A stretch of DNA of 64,000 nucleotides from contig NZ_CP110341.1 of assembly GCF_026013965.1 (NCBI RefSeq), positions 1,364,001-1,428,000 of the forward strand, written 5' to 3'. Within the stretch, counting starts at the first letter, position 1. Every line of letters starts with the position of its first letter. This document shows, in pieces, positions 17,472-28,096 of this stretch. A program made the translations under genes and the position numbers. The notes under the pieces were generated by a model. It was not told the origin of the DNA, ran no database searches, and was given only the letters and a program-made list of their open reading frames with translations. The stretch comes from Brevibacterium sp. JSBI002 (GTDB lineage: Bacteria > Actinomycetota > Actinomycetes > Actinomycetales > Brevibacteriaceae).

Positions 17472-17574
17472 AGCTCCATAGTAGCCAGCGGACCTGAGGC
17501 CTCTTTCAGCATCGTCGGCTAGTAGTCTGTACAGTATTCGAACCGACTGACGACCCATGTGGAAGAGGACAGCT

Positions 17575-18336
17575 GTGGCGCGACCCGTGAACCTGCTCTA
17601 TCGGCTGTACGAGCGACGGCTCAAACGTGAGCTCGACAAGTCGGTTCCGGTTCCTCGTCACGTCGGAGTCATCACCGACGGCAACCGCAGGTGGGCCAAG
17701 GAGTTCGGTGCGACGACCGCTGACGGTCACCGTGCCGGAGCGGCGAAGATCGTCGAGTTCCTCGGCTGGTGCCACGAGATCGATGTCGAGATCGTCACTC
17801 TCTACGTTCTGTCCAAAGAGAACCTCGCCCGTTCGGCAGAAGAGGTGTCGATCCTCATCGAGATCATCTCGGATCTGGTGGAGAAGATCGCGGCTCTCGA
17901 CGGAGTCGGCGTCCAGCTCGTCGGTGATCTCGACATCGTTCCCCCGGATCTGCGTGCCCGCCTCGAAGCGGTGACGACGACCGAGGACTGTGGAATGCGC
18001 GTCAACGTCGCCGTCGGCTACGGCGGTCGACAGGAGATCGTCAATGCGGTGAAGTCCCTGCTGCGCACACGGGCCGACGACGGCACGGACCTGGAGTCGA
18101 TCATCTCCGAACTGTCGCCGGAGCAGATCGGCGAACACCTCTACACCAAGGGCCAACCCGATCCCGACCTCATCATCCGCTCATCGGGAGAGCAGCGACT
18201 CTCCGGCTTCCTCATGTGGCAGAGTGCCTATTCGGAGTTCTACTTCTGCGAAGCCTACTGGCCGGACTTCCGCCGCACGGACTTCCTCCGAGCCGTGCGC
18301 GACTACGGTCTGCGGCAGCGCCGCTTCGGCAAATAG
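17575..18336 (+). CDS. Cis-prenyl transferase (isoprenyl diphosphate synthase)
   Basis: Condenses isopentenyl diphosphate onto an allylic diphosphate with Z geometry. 253 residues with the family signatures ITDGNRRWAK (catalytic Asp), the GAAKIVEFLGWC helix, and IIRSSGEQRLSGFLMWQSAY. It looks closest to the Rv1086 branch, which makes short Z-farnesyl diphosphate rather than the C50-C55 carrier, but chain length cannot be read safely from sequence. GTG 17575 is chosen for GAGG seven bases upstream; ATG 17557 in the same frame has no site. Confidence 0.88.
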   Translation: MARPVNLLYRLYERRLKRELDKSVPVPRHVGVITDGNRRWAKEFGATTADGHRAGAAKIVEFLGWCHEIDVEIVTLYVLSKENLARSAEEVSILIEIISDLVEKIAALDGVGVQLVGDLDIVPPDLRARLEAVTTTEDCGMRVNVAVGYGGRQEIVNAVKSLLRTRADDGTDLESIISELSPEQIGEHLYTKGQPDPDLIIRSSGEQRLSGFLMWQSAYSEFYFCEAYWPDFRRTDFLRAVRDYGLRQRRFGK

Positions 18337-18547
18337 ACCGTGCCCGCCGCCAGTGAGACCTACCGGCCGTCTGACGGCGGAATCCCGCATTCACTCGAAG
18401 TTCATGACCCTGACTTGCCCGAGCACGCGTGCCGCTGCCGGCTGCGGGGGCGAACCGGGTTAGGTTGGCTGTAGTTGGTCGACACCAACCCGAGATCGGG
18501 GGATGTCAGAACCGGATCTCGGCGGAACTCACGCCTCAGAGGTCCTC

Positions 18548-19855
18548 ATGGCTGAAAAAGTCCACACCTACGTTCTCGACACCTCGGTGCTGCTGTCGGA
18601 TCCCGGAGCGCTTCTGCGCTTCGCCGAACACCACGTCGTCATCCCGCTCATCGTCGTCTCCGAACTCGAGGGCAAACGCAATCATCCCGAACTCGGATTC
18701 ACCGCACGCAAAGCCCTCCACATCCTCGACGACTTCCGTTCCGACTACGACCGATTGGATCAGCCCATTCCGGTCGGTGACGCGGGCGGAACGCTGCGGG
18801 TCGAGCTCAACCACATCGACGCCTCCACGATGCCGGTCGGCTTCGACCGGACGGAGAACGACACCCGCATCCTGGCCGTGGCCCGCAACCTCTCTGCCGA
18901 AGGCTGTGACGTGGTCGTCGTGACCAAGGACGTGCCGATGCGAGTGAAAGCTTCGGCCCTGGGTCTGCACGCGGAGGAGTATCTGGCGGAGCTGGCCGTC
19001 GACTCCGGGTTCACCGGGATGAGCGAGCTCGGCCTCGACGACGAGCAGATGAGCGAGTTCTACGATTCGGGGTCCGTCGTCACCGAGGATGTCTCCGACC
19101 AGGTGGTCAACACCGGGGTCGTCATCACCTCACCACGCGGATCCGGACTGGGACGGGTGCGCAGCGGCAACCGAGTGTCGATGGTGCGCGGAGATCGTGA
19201 CATCTTCGGCGTCCACGGACGGTCGGCGGAACAGCGGATCGCCATCGACATGCTGCTCGACGACGCCCTGGGGATCGTGTCGATGGGAGGGCGAGCCGGA
19301 ACGGGGAAGTCCGCGCTGGCCCTGATGGCAGGACTGCAGAAGGTGCTCGAAGAGAACAAGCACTCGAAGATCATGGTCTTCCGTCCCCTCTACGCCGTGG
19401 GCGGGCAGAACCTCGGCTACCTGCCCGGCAGCGAAGGGGAGAAGATGAACCCCTGGGCGGAGGCCGTGTTCGACACCCTCAGCGCGCTGGTGAGCAAGAA
19501 CGTCATCGACGAGGTGGTCAACAGGGAGATCCTCGAGGTGCTTCCGCTCACCCACATCCGCGGACGGTCCCTCCACGATGCGTTCGTCATCGTCGATGAG
19601 GCGCAGTCGTTGGAGCGCAACGTTCTGCTGACCGTGCTCTCACGCATCGGAATGAACTCGAAGGTGGTGCTCACCCACGATGTCGCCCAGCGCGACAACC
19701 TGCGAGTGGGCAGGCACGACGGAGTCGCCGCGGTGATCGAGAAGCTCAAGGGCCACGAACTGTTCGCGCACGTCACGCTGACACGGTCGGAACGGTCGGA
19801 GATCGCCGCCCTGGTCACCGATGTGCTCGAGGAATTCGACCCGTTCCGCTCCTGA
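18548..19855 (+). CDS. phoH2: PhoH2-type protein: PIN domain fused to PhoH ATPase
   Basis: Sequence-specific RNA helicase/ribonuclease, the VapC-like PhoH2 group. 435 residues: PIN domain at about 1-130 ([12 protein letters not shown] with catalytic D11, [20 protein letters not shown]), a linker, then the PhoH ATPase with Walker [13 protein letters not shown] and Walker [15 protein letters not shown] 18548 has AGAGG at a good distance; an in-frame ATG at 18503 abuts a G run and is less likely. The mycobacterial gene is preceded by a small antitoxin-like gene; I see no such gene in the 211 bases upstream here. Confidence 0.9.
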   Translation: MAEKVHTYVLDTSVLLSDPGALLRFAEHHVVIPLIVVSELEGKRNHPELGFTARKALHILDDFRSDYDRLDQPIPVGDAGGTLRVELNHIDASTMPVGFDRTENDTRILAVARNLSAEGCDVVVVTKDVPMRVKASALGLHAEEYLAELAVDSGFTGMSELGLDDEQMSEFYDSGSVVTEDVSDQVVNTGVVITSPRGSGLGRVRSGNRVSMVRGDRDIFGVHGRSAEQRIAIDMLLDDALGIVSMGGRAGTGKSALALMAGLQKVLEENKHSKIMVFRPLYAVGGQNLGYLPGSEGEKMNPWAEAVFDTLSALVSKNVIDEVVNREILEVLPLTHIRGRSLHDAFVIVDEAQSLERNVLLTVLSRIGMNSKVVLTHDVAQRDNLRVGRHDGVAAVIEKLKGHELFAHVTLTRSERSEIAALVTDVLEEFDPFRS

Positions 19856-19880
19856 GCCTCTGAACTGATCGACAGCATGA

Positions 19881-19914
19881 AACGGCGCCCGGACGAAATC
19901 GTCCGGGCGCCGTT
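19881..19914. terminator. Hairpin between phoH2 and fumC
   Basis: 15-base perfect arms with an AAAT loop, GC rich, between convergent genes. Confidence 0.85.
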
Positions 19915-19935
19915 GCGATCTGTCAGATCGGAGGC

Positions 19936-21339
19936 TTATTTGTAGCTGCCGATCATCGTGGTGACGTCGAGGGCCTTGTCGAGGTCAGCCTCGGTGATGG
20001 AGCCGTTCTCGACGAAGCCGAGAGCGATCGTCGCTTCCTTGACGGTCATCTTGTTGGCCACGGCGTGCTTGGCGATCTTCGCCGCCGCTTCGTAGCCGAT
20101 GACCTTGTTCAGCGGGGTGACGATGGAGGGGCTCGCCTCGGCGAGGAAGCGGGCTCGCTCCTCGTTGGCGGTGAGTCCGTCGATCATCTTCTCGGCCATG
20201 ACGGTCGAGGCGTTCGCGAGCAGGCGGATCGACTCGAGCAGGTTCGAGGCCATGACGGGGATGCCGACGTTGAGCTCGAACGCGCCGTTGGTCGACGACA
20301 GCGACACGGAGGTGTCATTGCCGATGACCTGGGCGGCGACCTGAATGGTGGCCTCGCAGATGACCGGGTTGACCTTGCCGGGCATGATCGACGAACCGGG
20401 CTGGAGGTCGGGGATGGCGATCTCGCCGAGACCGGTGTTCGGTCCCGAACCCATCCAGCGCAGGTCATTGCAGATCTTCATGTAGCCGTAGGCGATGGTC
20501 CGCAGCTGACCGGAGGCCTCGACGAGTCCGTCGCGATTGGCCTGGGCCTCGAAGTGGTTGCGAGCTTCGGTGATCGGCAGACCGGTCTCCTCGGCGAGGA
20601 TCTCGACCACGCGGGACGAGAAGCCGTCCGGGGTGTTGATGCCGGTGCCCACAGCGGTTCCGCCCTGCGGGACCTCCGCCACGCGCGGCAGGGAAGCCTC
20701 GATGCGCTCGATTCCGTAACGGACCTGAGCTGCGTAGCCGCCGAACTCCTGACCGAGAGTCACCGGAGTGGCATCCATGAGGTGGGTGCGTCCGGACTTG
20801 ACGATGGAGGAGAACTCCTTCGCCTTCTTCTCCAGCGAAGTCGCCAGGGTGTCCATGGCCGGGATGAGCGTGTTGACCAGGGCCTTGGTCACGGCCAGGT
20901 GCACCGAGGTGGGGAAGACGTCGTTCGACGACTGCGAGGCGTTGACATGGTCGTTCGGGTGGACGTTGATTCCGTCGGCTTCGAGTGCCTTGGTCGCCAG
21001 CGAGGCAAGGACCTCGTTGGTGTTCATGTTCGACGAGGTTCCCGAACCGGTCTGGAACACGTCGATGGGGAAGTGGGCGTCGAATTCGCCTGCGATGACC
21101 CGATCGGCGGCGTTCTGGATGGCTGTGGCGCGGGCTTCGTCAAGCACGCCGAGTTCGGCGTTGGCCTTCGCTGCGGCCTTCTTCACCTGTGCCAGTGCGG
21201 CGATGTGGGCTGATTCGAGGGTCTTGCCCGAGATCGGGAAGTTCTCGACGGCACGCTGGGTCTGTGCGCTGTAGAGGGCGTCCTTGGGGACTTTGACCTC
21301 ACCCATGGTGTCGTGTTCGATGCGAAATTCTTCGGTCAT
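19936..21339 (-). CDS. fumC: Class II fumarate hydratase
   Basis: Hydration of fumarate to L-malate in the TCA cycle; cytosolic homotetramer without an iron-sulfur cluster. 467 residues. Active-site segments are visible: [46 protein letters not shown] and the family signature [12 protein letters not shown]. The start ATG 21339 follows AAAGGA. Downstream of beta carbonic anhydrase and glpX on the same strand; in M. tuberculosis fum and glpX are also adjacent. Confidence 0.96.
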   Translation of the reverse strand: MTEEFRIEHDTMGEVKVPKDALYSAQTQRAVENFPISGKTLESAHIAALAQVKKAAAKANAELGVLDEARATAIQNAADRVIAGEFDAHFPIDVFQTGSGTSSNMNTNEVLASLATKALEADGINVHPNDHVNASQSSNDVFPTSVHLAVTKALVNTLIPAMDTLATSLEKKAKEFSSIVKSGRTHLMDATPVTLGQEFGGYAAQVRYGIERIEASLPRVAEVPQGGTAVGTGINTPDGFSSRVVEILAEETGLPITEARNHFEAQANRDGLVEASGQLRTIAYGYMKICNDLRWMGSGPNTGLGEIAIPDLQPGSSIMPGKVNPVICEATIQVAAQVIGNDTSVSLSSTNGAFELNVGIPVMASNLLESIRLLANASTVMAEKMIDGLTANEERARFLAEASPSIVTPLNKVIGYEAAAKIAKHAVANKMTVKEATIALGFVENGSITEADLDKALDVTTMIGSYK

Positions 21340-21427
21340 TGTTGTCCTTTCCGTTGGGTGCCGGGGAAATGATTGCGGAGCTCAGGCTCGTAGGGCTGAA
21401 CGGCTGACCACCGAGGTGGCCGGTCGC

Positions 21428-22054
21428 TCAGGAAGCATAGGTGGAGACCGCGGCCTCGTCGCCTCCGTATTGGGCGACGACCGTGGTGTGGCCATCGTGG
21501 AGTTGGTAGGTGAGTCCGACGATGATGAGTCGGCCCTCGTCGACGGCGGTCTTGATGATCGTGGACAGCTGCATGATCTTGTCGACCGTGTCCATGGTGT
21601 TCTGACCGACGGTCTCGTTGATCGTGGTGCGCCCGTTCTTTCGGGCCCGGGCCACCGTCGGCAGGATGCGGGCGACGACGTCGGAGATGAATCCCGGGGG
21701 AGTCTCACCCGAGTCGTAGGCGTTGTAGGCGGCGGTCACGGCCCCGCAGCTGTCGTGGCCGAGCACGACGAGCAGGGGAGTGCCGAGCATCTCGACTCCG
21801 TATTCGAGCGAGCCCAAGGTGACCGGGTCGACGACCTGTCCGGCATTGCGCACGACGAACATGTCACCGAGGCCGACATCGAAGATCATCTCAGCGGCGA
21901 CTCGGGAATCCGAGCAGCCGAAGAGAGTGACGAACGGGGTCTGGCTGTCCGACAGGGATTCGCGTCGCGCCGTGTCCTGGTTGGGGTGCTGAGGGACATC
22001 GTCGACGAAACGCTGATTTCCCTCGAGGAGTCGCTTCCACGCCTGATTGGGCAT
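21428..22054 (-). CDS. Beta-class carbonic anhydrase
   Basis: Interconverts CO2 and bicarbonate, supplying bicarbonate for carboxylases such as AccA3. 208 residues with zinc ligands C47, H100 and C103 and the Asp-Arg dyad D49/R51 in GCSDSR and GHDSCGA. This is a compact beta enzyme without a targeting sequence. It lies between glpX and fumC on the same strand. Confidence 0.93.
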   Translation of the reverse strand: MPNQAWKRLLEGNQRFVDDVPQHPNQDTARRESLSDSQTPFVTLFGCSDSRVAAEMIFDVGLGDMFVVRNAGQVVDPVTLGSLEYGVEMLGTPLLVVLGHDSCGAVTAAYNAYDSGETPPGFISDVVARILPTVARARKNGRTTINETVGQNTMDTVDKIMQLSTIIKTAVDEGRLIIVGLTYQLHDGHTTVVAQYGGDEAAVSTYAS

Positions 22055-22084
22055 TGCTTTCGCACCTGCTTCCGAATTGTGTGC

Positions 22085-22108
22085 ATCGTACCCGGGCCCG
22101 GGTGCGAT
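22085..22108. terminator. Palindrome between glpX and the carbonic anhydrase gene
   Basis: 12-base arms with one mismatch and no loop, 6 bases beyond the glpX stop. No U run follows, so termination is likely but not certain. Confidence 0.5.
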
Positions 22109-22114
22109 TGGAGG

Positions 22115-23239
22115 TCAGACCAGTCCGCGGCGTGCGGCTTCTTCGGCGGCCTCCACGTATGAGTGGGTCTTCGCTGCCTGGTGCTCGGCGAAGACCTGAC
22201 GGACGGTTCCCGACTTCGACCGCATCACCAGGGAATGCGTGGTGACGTGGCTGCCCTGGAACTTCACGCCATCGAGCAGATCGCCGTTGGTGATGCCCGT
22301 GGCGACGAAGTAGCTGTTGTCACCGGTGACGAGGTCGTCGGTGTTGAGCACCTTGTTGACGTCGAGGCCGGCCTTGGCGGCGGCTTCGCGTTCGGTGTCG
22401 TCCTGCGGCCACAGTCGGCCCTGGATGACTCCGCCGAGTGCTTTGATGGCGCAGGCGGTGATGATGCCTTCGGGGGTACCGCCGATGCCCATGAGCATGT
22501 CGACGCCGGTTCCGGGGCGGCAGGCGGCGATGGCTCCGGCGACGTCGCCATCGGTGATGAGCTGGATGCGAGCCCCGGCGGCGCGGATCTCATCGATCAT
22601 CTGCTGGTGGCGGGGACGGTCGAGGATCATCACCGTGACCGAGGCGGGATCCTTCGTTCCCTTCGCCTTGGCGACGCGGCGGATGTTCTCAGCGATCGGC
22701 AGACGCATGTCGACGGCATCAGCGGCATCGGGGCCGGTGACGAGCTTCTCCATGTAGAACACGGCAGAGGGGTCATACATCGCGCCGTCTTCGGTCACAG
22801 CCATGACAGAGATCGCATTGGGCATGCCCAGAGCGGTCAGGCGAGTGCCGTCGATCGGGTCGACAGCAACATCGCAGTGCGGTCCGCCGCCGTCGCCGAC
22901 CTGCTCGCCGTTGAAGAGCATCGGAGCTTCGTCCTTCTCACCCTCGCCGATGACGACGGTGCCGGCCATGCGGACGGTGGAGATGACATTGCGCATCGCG
23001 GCCACGGCCGCTCCGTCGGCTGCGTTCTTGTCGCCGCGGCCGACCCAGGGGGCTGCGGCGATGGCTGCGGCCTCGGTGACTCGGACGAGCTCCAGAGCCA
23101 AGTTGCGGTCGGGAGCATCCGACTCGACCTGAGCCTTCTGTGACCATGAGTCGGTCACTGCGACAGGCGGAGCCTCCTCATCAACTCGTCCTCGGTCATG
23201 GTGAGATTTCACGTCAACAGGCTCTTTGGAGTCACTCAT
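22115..23239 (-). CDS. glpX: Class II fructose-1,6-bisphosphatase
   Basis: Gluconeogenic removal of the 1-phosphate from fructose-1,6-bisphosphate. 374 residues. Metal- and substrate-binding segments are [21 protein letters not shown] and [14 protein letters not shown] 23239 with GGAAG ahead is preferred; the frame stays open 22 more codons without a ribosome-binding site. The N-terminal extension of about 30 residues is polar. Divergent from the DUF4245 gene, as in M. tuberculosis Rv1099c/Rv1100. Confidence 0.95.
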   Translation of the reverse strand: MSDSKEPVDVKSHHDRGRVDEEAPPVAVTDSWSQKAQVESDAPDRNLALELVRVTEAAAIAAAPWVGRGDKNAADGAAVAAMRNVISTVRMAGTVVIGEGEKDEAPMLFNGEQVGDGGGPHCDVAVDPIDGTRLTALGMPNAISVMAVTEDGAMYDPSAVFYMEKLVTGPDAADAVDMRLPIAENIRRVAKAKGTKDPASVTVMILDRPRHQQMIDEIRAAGARIQLITDGDVAGAIAACRPGTGVDMLMGIGGTPEGIITACAIKALGGVIQGRLWPQDDTEREAAAKAGLDVNKVLNTDDLVTGDNSYFVATGITNGDLLDGVKFQGSHVTTHSLVMRSKSGTVRQVFAEHQAAKTHSYVEAAEEAARRGLV

Positions 23240-23437
23240 GCTTCCAATTGTGCCACCCCTGTGATCGGGGTCGCGACAGCGGTGTCTGCTTGTGGCCGCA
23301 GTCACGTCCTCGGACCGGAATTGGCCCTTCGCGCGCGAGCCGAGGACAATGGCGGTGTGAATGTCCGAAATGCTGCCGACGAGACGGGTGCTCGAACGGT
23401 CGTCGACGAGACGATGCCGAGTCCCAGGGGAGAGTCC

Positions 23438-24007
23438 ATGGCTGATGAGTCCGGAGTGATGCTGCCGGGGTCCCGGGAAGAGATGCGTTTCCTGCGCAAG
23501 AACTCGAACTGGGTCAATATGGTCATCGCGATCCTCGCCTGTCTCGCAGTCGCCGTCGGGATCCTGTTCCTCGCCCCGCAGCCCGAAGTCGACTCAGAAC
23601 GTGTCGTCGACTATCAGGGGATCGCCGAGCAGTCACAGGGCAACGCCGAGTTCGACCTCATCGTTCCGCAGATCCCGCGCGGATGGACGTCGAACGAGGC
23701 CAGCCTCGATCGTATGGGCGACTCCGAATACACCTCGTGGTACATGTCGTTCATCGGCCCCGACGACCAGTGGGTGAGCATCGAGCAGGCCGAAGCCAGC
23801 GCGAACTGGGCGAAGCGGAAGACCGACGAGGCTGTCGCTGCCGAGAAGGTGACCGTCGGCGGTGCCGACTTCCAGGTCTACCGCACTGAAGAGGCGAAGG
23901 AATACTGGGTCACGCACAAGGGCGATATGTATGTCGTTCTGACTGCCACCGCTGCGCCGGACACCGTCAATAGCTTCGCCGATCAGGTGGCCGCCGAACT
24001 CAAGTGA
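23438..24007 (+). CDS. DUF4245 membrane-anchored protein
   Basis: 189 residues: a short cytosolic N-terminus, one transmembrane helix (about 27-46, [20 protein letters not shown]) and an extracytoplasmic domain that reads like a conserved actinobacterial DUF4245 protein. ATG 23438 is preceded by AGGGGAGAG. The function is unknown; it is consistently divergent from glpX in actinobacteria. Confidence 0.85.
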   Translation: MADESGVMLPGSREEMRFLRKNSNWVNMVIAILACLAVAVGILFLAPQPEVDSERVVDYQGIAEQSQGNAEFDLIVPQIPRGWTSNEASLDRMGDSEYTSWYMSFIGPDDQWVSIEQAEASANWAKRKTDEAVAAEKVTVGGADFQVYRTEEAKEYWVTHKGDMYVVLTATAAPDTVNSFADQVAAELK

Positions 24008-24046
24008 TCTCGGCGGCCCTGGCTGAACTTCGGCTGACCTGGAGAC

Positions 24047-24286
24047 CTATTCGGTGTCGTCCGAGGTCTCCTCACGGGCCTTGTCAAGGCGTTCCCGTGC
24101 TCCGTCGAGCCACGCCTGACACCGGTCGGCCAGAGCCTCGCCACGCTCCCACAGCCGCAGTGACTCTTCGAGCGGCAGGTTGCCGGTCTCCAAACGCTTG
24201 ACGGTCATGACGAGTTCTTCGCGCGCCTGCTCGTAACTGAGCGTGCTGATATCGGGCTGGTCCTGTTGGGTCGTCGGTTCGGTCAT
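24047..24286 (-). CDS. xseB: Exodeoxyribonuclease VII small subunit
   Basis: 79 residues, the usual size. The core LSYEQAREELVMTVKRLETG and LPLEESLRLWERGEAL is diagnostic. It binds the large subunit XseA to form the single-strand-specific nuclease. ATG 24286 has AAGGAGAC upstream. A gap of 52 bases separates it from xseA; the two form one operon. Confidence 0.93.
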   Translation of the reverse strand: MTEPTTQQDQPDISTLSYEQAREELVMTVKRLETGNLPLEESLRLWERGEALADRCQAWLDGARERLDKAREETSDDTE

Positions 24287-24338
24287 CGGTGTCTCCTTCG
24301 CAGAGTGTGTGAAACGTGGACAGAGTGTGGGGTTGTAG

Positions 24339-25646
24339 TCAATCGTCGGTCGTCGAATCGTCGGTCTCCGGAGTGACCTCGGTGATATCTGCGTCGAAAC
24401 GACCACGAGCGACCCGGACATGGACGGTGTCGCCGGCGGCGACCTCGGCGGCATTGCGGACGGCCTGACCTTCGTCGGTCTGCACCACGGCGTAGCCGCG
24501 CTCCAGCGTCCGCAGGGGAGAGAGGGACCTGGCTTGGGAACGGAGATGCTGGATCTCGTTCTGAGCTTGGATGAGCCGTCCGTTCGTCGCCTGCAGACTG
24601 CGGCGGCGGATCGTTGTCAGCTCGTTCTCATGCGCGGTGATCATCGTCTGCGGTTCGGCGAGCACCGGCCGTGATCGCACGGCGGTGAGCATCTCCTGCT
24701 CTCGGTCGAGGAGGCGATTGACGGCAGCTTCGAGCTCGGCGCGGGCACGCAGCAGATTCATGCCTTCCTCGGCGACATCCGGAACGATCCTCTTTGCGGC
24801 ATCCGTGGGTGTTGATGCCCGCATGTCAGCGACCTCATCGAGGATGGGCCGGTCCGCCTCGTGTCCGATCGCAGAGACGACCGGTGTCTGCGCGGCGGAG
24901 ACGGCACGGACGAGTGCTTCGTTGGAAAACGGCAGGAGGTCTTCCATGCTGCCGCCGCCGCGGGCGATGACGATGACATCGATCTGCGGGTCCGCGTCGA
25001 GTTCGGCGAGGTTCTTCATCACTCCCGGCACGGCATCCGGGCCTTGCACTGCACAGTTGCGGACTTCGAATTCGGCGGCAGGCCAGCGAAGGTGCACATT
25101 GCGGATGACGTCCTTCTGCGCATCCGAATCCCGTCCGGTGATCAGTCCGATCCGGTTCGGCAGGAACGGCAGGCGCAGCTTCCGGTTGGGATCGAAGAGC
25201 CCTTCGGCCCCTAGCTGCTTCTTCAATCGTTCGAGGCGGGCGAGGAGTTCGCCGAGGCCGACGGCGCGGATATCGTTGGCGCGCATCGTCAGCCGACCGG
25301 TCTTCGTCCAGAAATCGGCTTTGAGATTGGCGACGACGTGGCTGCCCTCGGTCAGAGGAGCCCCGGTGCGGTCGAGGACGTTCTTCCAGATCTGGACCGG
25401 CAAGGACATCTCGACATCGGTGTCGCGCAGGGTCAGGTAGCTGGCCTTGCCGCGATGATTGAGCTCGACGACCTGCCCTTCGATCCACACGCTCGACATG
25501 CGGTCGATATAGGACTTCATCTTCGAAGACAGCAGACTCAGCGGCCACGGATTCTCCGCCGTGGTCTCGGCTGCGGTGGCGGCGAGCTCCTTCGGCTCGG
25601 CTGTTTCACCGAGCGTGCCGGGAGTGCCGGAAATTCTTTGCGCCAT
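24339..25646 (-). CDS. xseA: Exodeoxyribonuclease VII large subunit
   Basis: Catalytic subunit of ExoVII, which degrades single-stranded DNA to oligonucleotides in repair and recombination. 435 residues: N-terminal OB fold (VWIEGQVVELNHRGKASYLTL), the catalytic core with IGLITGRDSDAQKDVIRN and IARGGGSMEDLLPFS, a coiled coil (about 290-375) and the C-terminal ERGYAVVQ segment. The acidic Thr-rich tail is not part of the family core. Confidence 0.95.
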   Translation of the reverse strand: MAQRISGTPGTLGETAEPKELAATAAETTAENPWPLSLLSSKMKSYIDRMSSVWIEGQVVELNHRGKASYLTLRDTDVEMSLPVQIWKNVLDRTGAPLTEGSHVVANLKADFWTKTGRLTMRANDIRAVGLGELLARLERLKKQLGAEGLFDPNRKLRLPFLPNRIGLITGRDSDAQKDVIRNVHLRWPAAEFEVRNCAVQGPDAVPGVMKNLAELDADPQIDVIVIARGGGSMEDLLPFSNEALVRAVSAAQTPVVSAIGHEADRPILDEVADMRASTPTDAAKRIVPDVAEEGMNLLRARAELEAAVNRLLDREQEMLTAVRSRPVLAEPQTMITAHENELTTIRRRSLQATNGRLIQAQNEIQHLRSQARSLSPLRTLERGYAVVQTDEGQAVRNAAEVAAGDTVHVRVARGRFDADITEVTPETDDSTTDD

Positions 25647-25725
25647 TTAAGTCCCCTTCCGAATCCCAAGCCTAACGAACGGCACTGACGCAGCCCATTC
25701 CTGGCCGCAGTCGATGGGTCCGGCT

Positions 25726-25738
25726 TAGACTGAACGGG
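25726..25738 (+). promoter_or_regulatory. Probable leaderless promoter of ispH
   Basis: TAGACT at 25726-25731 lies six bases ahead of the GTG start and no Shine-Dalgarno sequence is visible. Confidence 0.45.
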
Positions 25739-26754
25739 TGAGCGTCGTTTCAGTACCTGCCCCGACCATTCCGCGCCGGCGTTTGGCACCGGGCGAGATC
25801 CGCACTCCGGTCAATGCAGACAAGAGGGTGCTGCTGGCCGCACCGCGCGGCTATTGTGCCGGCGTCGATCGTGCTGTCATCGCCGTTGAGCGCGCCCTCG
25901 TGCACTTCGGCGCACCGATCTATGTCCGCAAGGAGATCGTGCACAACCGACATGTCGTCGAGACCCTGTCCGAACGCGGGGCCGTCTTCGTCGATGACAC
26001 CGATGAAGTCCCGGAAGGTGCTCGGGTCGTGTTCTCCGCTCACGGAGTCTCACCGGCCGTGCACACCGAGGCTGCCCGGCGTTCGCTGTCGACGATCGAT
26101 GCGACATGCCCGTTGGTGACGAAAGTCCACAAGGAGGCCATCCGGTTCGCCCGGGACGGCTTCCGCATCCTCCTCGTCGGCCATGCCGGGCATGAAGAGG
26201 TCGAAGGCACCATGGGCGAGGCGCCGGAGCACATCACACTGGTGCAGAGCCCGGAAGAGGCGCGCACCATCGAGGTTCCCGATGCCGAGAAGCTGGTGTG
26301 GATCTCACAGACGACCTTGAGCGTGGACGAGACCATGGAAACGGTTGAGATCCTGCGTGAGCGCTTCCCGCACCTGCAGAATCCACCCAGCGATGACATC
26401 TGCTACGCGACACAGAACCGGCAGGTCGCGGTGAAGAAGGTCGGGCCCGACGCGGATCTCGTCATCGTCGTCGGGTCGGCGAACTCCTCGAACTCCGTTC
26501 GCCTCGTCGAAGTCGCTCTCGAACACGGGGCGAAGGCTGCCTACCGTGTCGACTTCGCCCGCGAGATCGACGAGACATGGTTCCATGACGTGGCCACGGT
26601 CGGTGTCACCTCAGGTGCGAGCGTTCCGGAGAACCTCGTCCAGGACGTGCTGCAGCTGCTGGCTGAGTACGGATTCGACACCGTCGAAGAGGTCGTCACC
26701 GCCGAAGAGGACCTCATCTTCTCGCTGCCGAAGGAACTGCGCAAACTCGGCTGA
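25738..26754 (+). CDS. ispH: 4-hydroxy-3-methylbut-2-enyl diphosphate reductase
   Basis: Last step of the MEP isoprenoid pathway, giving IPP and DMAPP through a [4Fe-4S] cluster. 338 residues. The three cluster cysteines are C40 (PRGYCAGV), C124 ([11 protein letters not shown]) and C222 ([11 protein letters not shown]); the catalytic EVEGTMGE and the substrate-binding NSSNS are present. GTG start with a -10-like TAGACT close upstream suggests leaderless translation. The first about 25 residues are a variable extension. Confidence 0.95.
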   Translation: MSVVSVPAPTIPRRRLAPGEIRTPVNADKRVLLAAPRGYCAGVDRAVIAVERALVHFGAPIYVRKEIVHNRHVVETLSERGAVFVDDTDEVPEGARVVFSAHGVSPAVHTEAARRSLSTIDATCPLVTKVHKEAIRFARDGFRILLVGHAGHEEVEGTMGEAPEHITLVQSPEEARTIEVPDAEKLVWISQTTLSVDETMETVEILRERFPHLQNPPSDDICYATQNRQVAVKKVGPDADLVIVVGSANSSNSVRLVEVALEHGAKAAYRVDFAREIDETWFHDVATVGVTSGASVPENLVQDVLQLLAEYGFDTVEEVVTAEEDLIFSLPKELRKLG

Positions 26755-26779
26755 GCTGAGCAATTCCGCTACGTGACGC

Positions 26780-26842
26780 GACGGGGACTTCCACGACTCA
26801 ACGGAGTCGACAAACGCTGTCGATTCTCAACTTGTCCCCGTC
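26780..26842. terminator. Possible shared terminator between ispH and rmuC
   Basis: A small hairpin CGACTC-AACG-GAGTCG (26794-26809) is enclosed by GACGGGGAC (26780-26788) and its complement (26834-26842), the latter inside the rmuC 3' end. It lies between convergent genes and has no U tract. Confidence 0.4.
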
Positions 26843-28023
26843 TGCCGACCGCGCAGATAAGTCGGACCACGATCATCGAAGTCCATGGCCCGCGGCCGAC
26901 TGAGTTCCTCGGCGCTGATGCCGCGAGAACGAGTATCGAGTTCGGCCACGGCGTCGAGCTCGTCGGCGACGATTCCCGTCGAGGGGAACTTTCGCGCGGT
27001 GACGAGGAAGCGCGACTCCAGCGAGGAGACGAACCGGTTGTAGTCCTCGACCGAGCGGTCCAGGCTGGCACCCATCCGTGACACGTGGGTGACAAGGGTG
27101 CCGATACGTTCGTAGAGTTCCGTGCCGAGTCGGAGCACCTCGGCCGCCGAGGTGGACATGTCCGCCTGCCGCCAGTTGAGCGCCACGGTCTTCAAGAGCA
27201 CCAGCAGAGTCGCTGGTGAGGCGAGGACGACGTTCTTGCCCAGTGCATGATCGATCATCTTCGGGTAGCTTGCCGCGGCTGCGGAGAGCAGACCGTCGGT
27301 GGGCACGAAGCAGACGACGAAGTCGGGGGAGGCATCGAACGCCTTCCAGTACTCCTTCGACGCCAGGGCATCAACATGGCGCAACAGGGCGCGGGCATGG
27401 TCCTGACCGCCCGTGCCGGAGCTGGCCGCCTCGACGGAGTCCTTGTTCATCCGTGCCGACAACGGTGTCTTCGCATCAATGACGATCGTGCCGCCACCGG
27501 GCAGATGGACGACCATATCGGGGCGGTGGCGCTTGCCGTCCCGGTCGGCGCTGACCTGCGTGTCGAAGTCGACGTGGGGGAGGAGGCCGGCATATTCGAC
27601 GATGCGTTTGAGCTGGACTTCGCCCCAGTCTCCACGGTGGGTCGTCGAATTCAAAGCGTTGGCCAGTGACCCGGTCGATTCCTGGAGGCGGAGGTTCTGT
27701 TGGCTGAGGTGCCCGATCTGGGAGTTCAGTCGGGTGATCTGTTCGATCTGCGTGCGGTCCTGGGAGTGCAGGTTCTCCTGCAGATTCTTCACGCTTGCCG
27801 CCAACGGCCCGATGGCGGCAGTGATCTCACCGGCCATCTGCGCATCGGCCTCGAGATCTTCGGTGCGCTCGGACAGGATGCGTGACGTGGTCTCGGCGCG
27901 AGTGAGTCTCTCGAGATAGCGGGAACGGGTGAGACTGCGGCCGAGGAGGAATCCGAGCGCGGCGGCGAGGACGATCGCCACGATGAAGGCGATGATGACT
28001 GCGGATGCGGGGAAAGCATTCAT
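26827..28023 (-). CDS. rmuC: RmuC-family protein, membrane anchored
   Basis: Restriction-endonuclease-fold protein thought to limit recombination at inverted repeats and at damaged forks. 398 residues: N-terminal transmembrane helix (about 8-27), coiled coil (about 35-120), then the RmuC domain with RGDWGEVQLKRIVEYAGL, RPDMVVHLPGGGTIVIDAKTP (the PD-(D/E)xK-like core) and the C-terminal helical part. Convergent with ispH and divergent from ychF. Confidence 0.9.
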   Translation of the reverse strand: MNAFPASAVIIAFIVAIVLAAALGFLLGRSLTRSRYLERLTRAETTSRILSERTEDLEADAQMAGEITAAIGPLAASVKNLQENLHSQDRTQIEQITRLNSQIGHLSQQNLRLQESTGSLANALNSTTHRGDWGEVQLKRIVEYAGLLPHVDFDTQVSADRDGKRHRPDMVVHLPGGGTIVIDAKTPLSARMNKDSVEAASSGTGGQDHARALLRHVDALASKEYWKAFDASPDFVVCFVPTDGLLSAAAASYPKMIDHALGKNVVLASPATLLVLLKTVALNWRQADMSTSAAEVLRLGTELYERIGTLVTHVSRMGASLDRSVEDYNRFVSSLESRFLVTARKFPSTGIVADELDAVAELDTRSRGISAEELSRPRAMDFDDRGPTYLRGRQTGTS

Positions 28024-28081
28024 GATCCCAGGGTGACAGAGGGCACTGACACGAGAATTCGAGGACCACCTCGGCGACGGC

Positions 28082-28096
28082 TAGACTTGGATACCG
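28082..28096 (+). promoter_or_regulatory. Probable leaderless promoter of ychF
   Basis: TAGACT at 28082-28087 is eight bases before the GTG start codon, and there is no ribosome-binding site. Confidence 0.45.

Noticed and set aside
18337..18547. PhoAT-like antitoxin gene before phoH2
   Set aside because: No frame with a start and ribosome-binding site was found in these 211 bases.
20065..21213. 382-codon plus-strand frame over fumC
   Set aside because: Antisense of a textbook fumarase.
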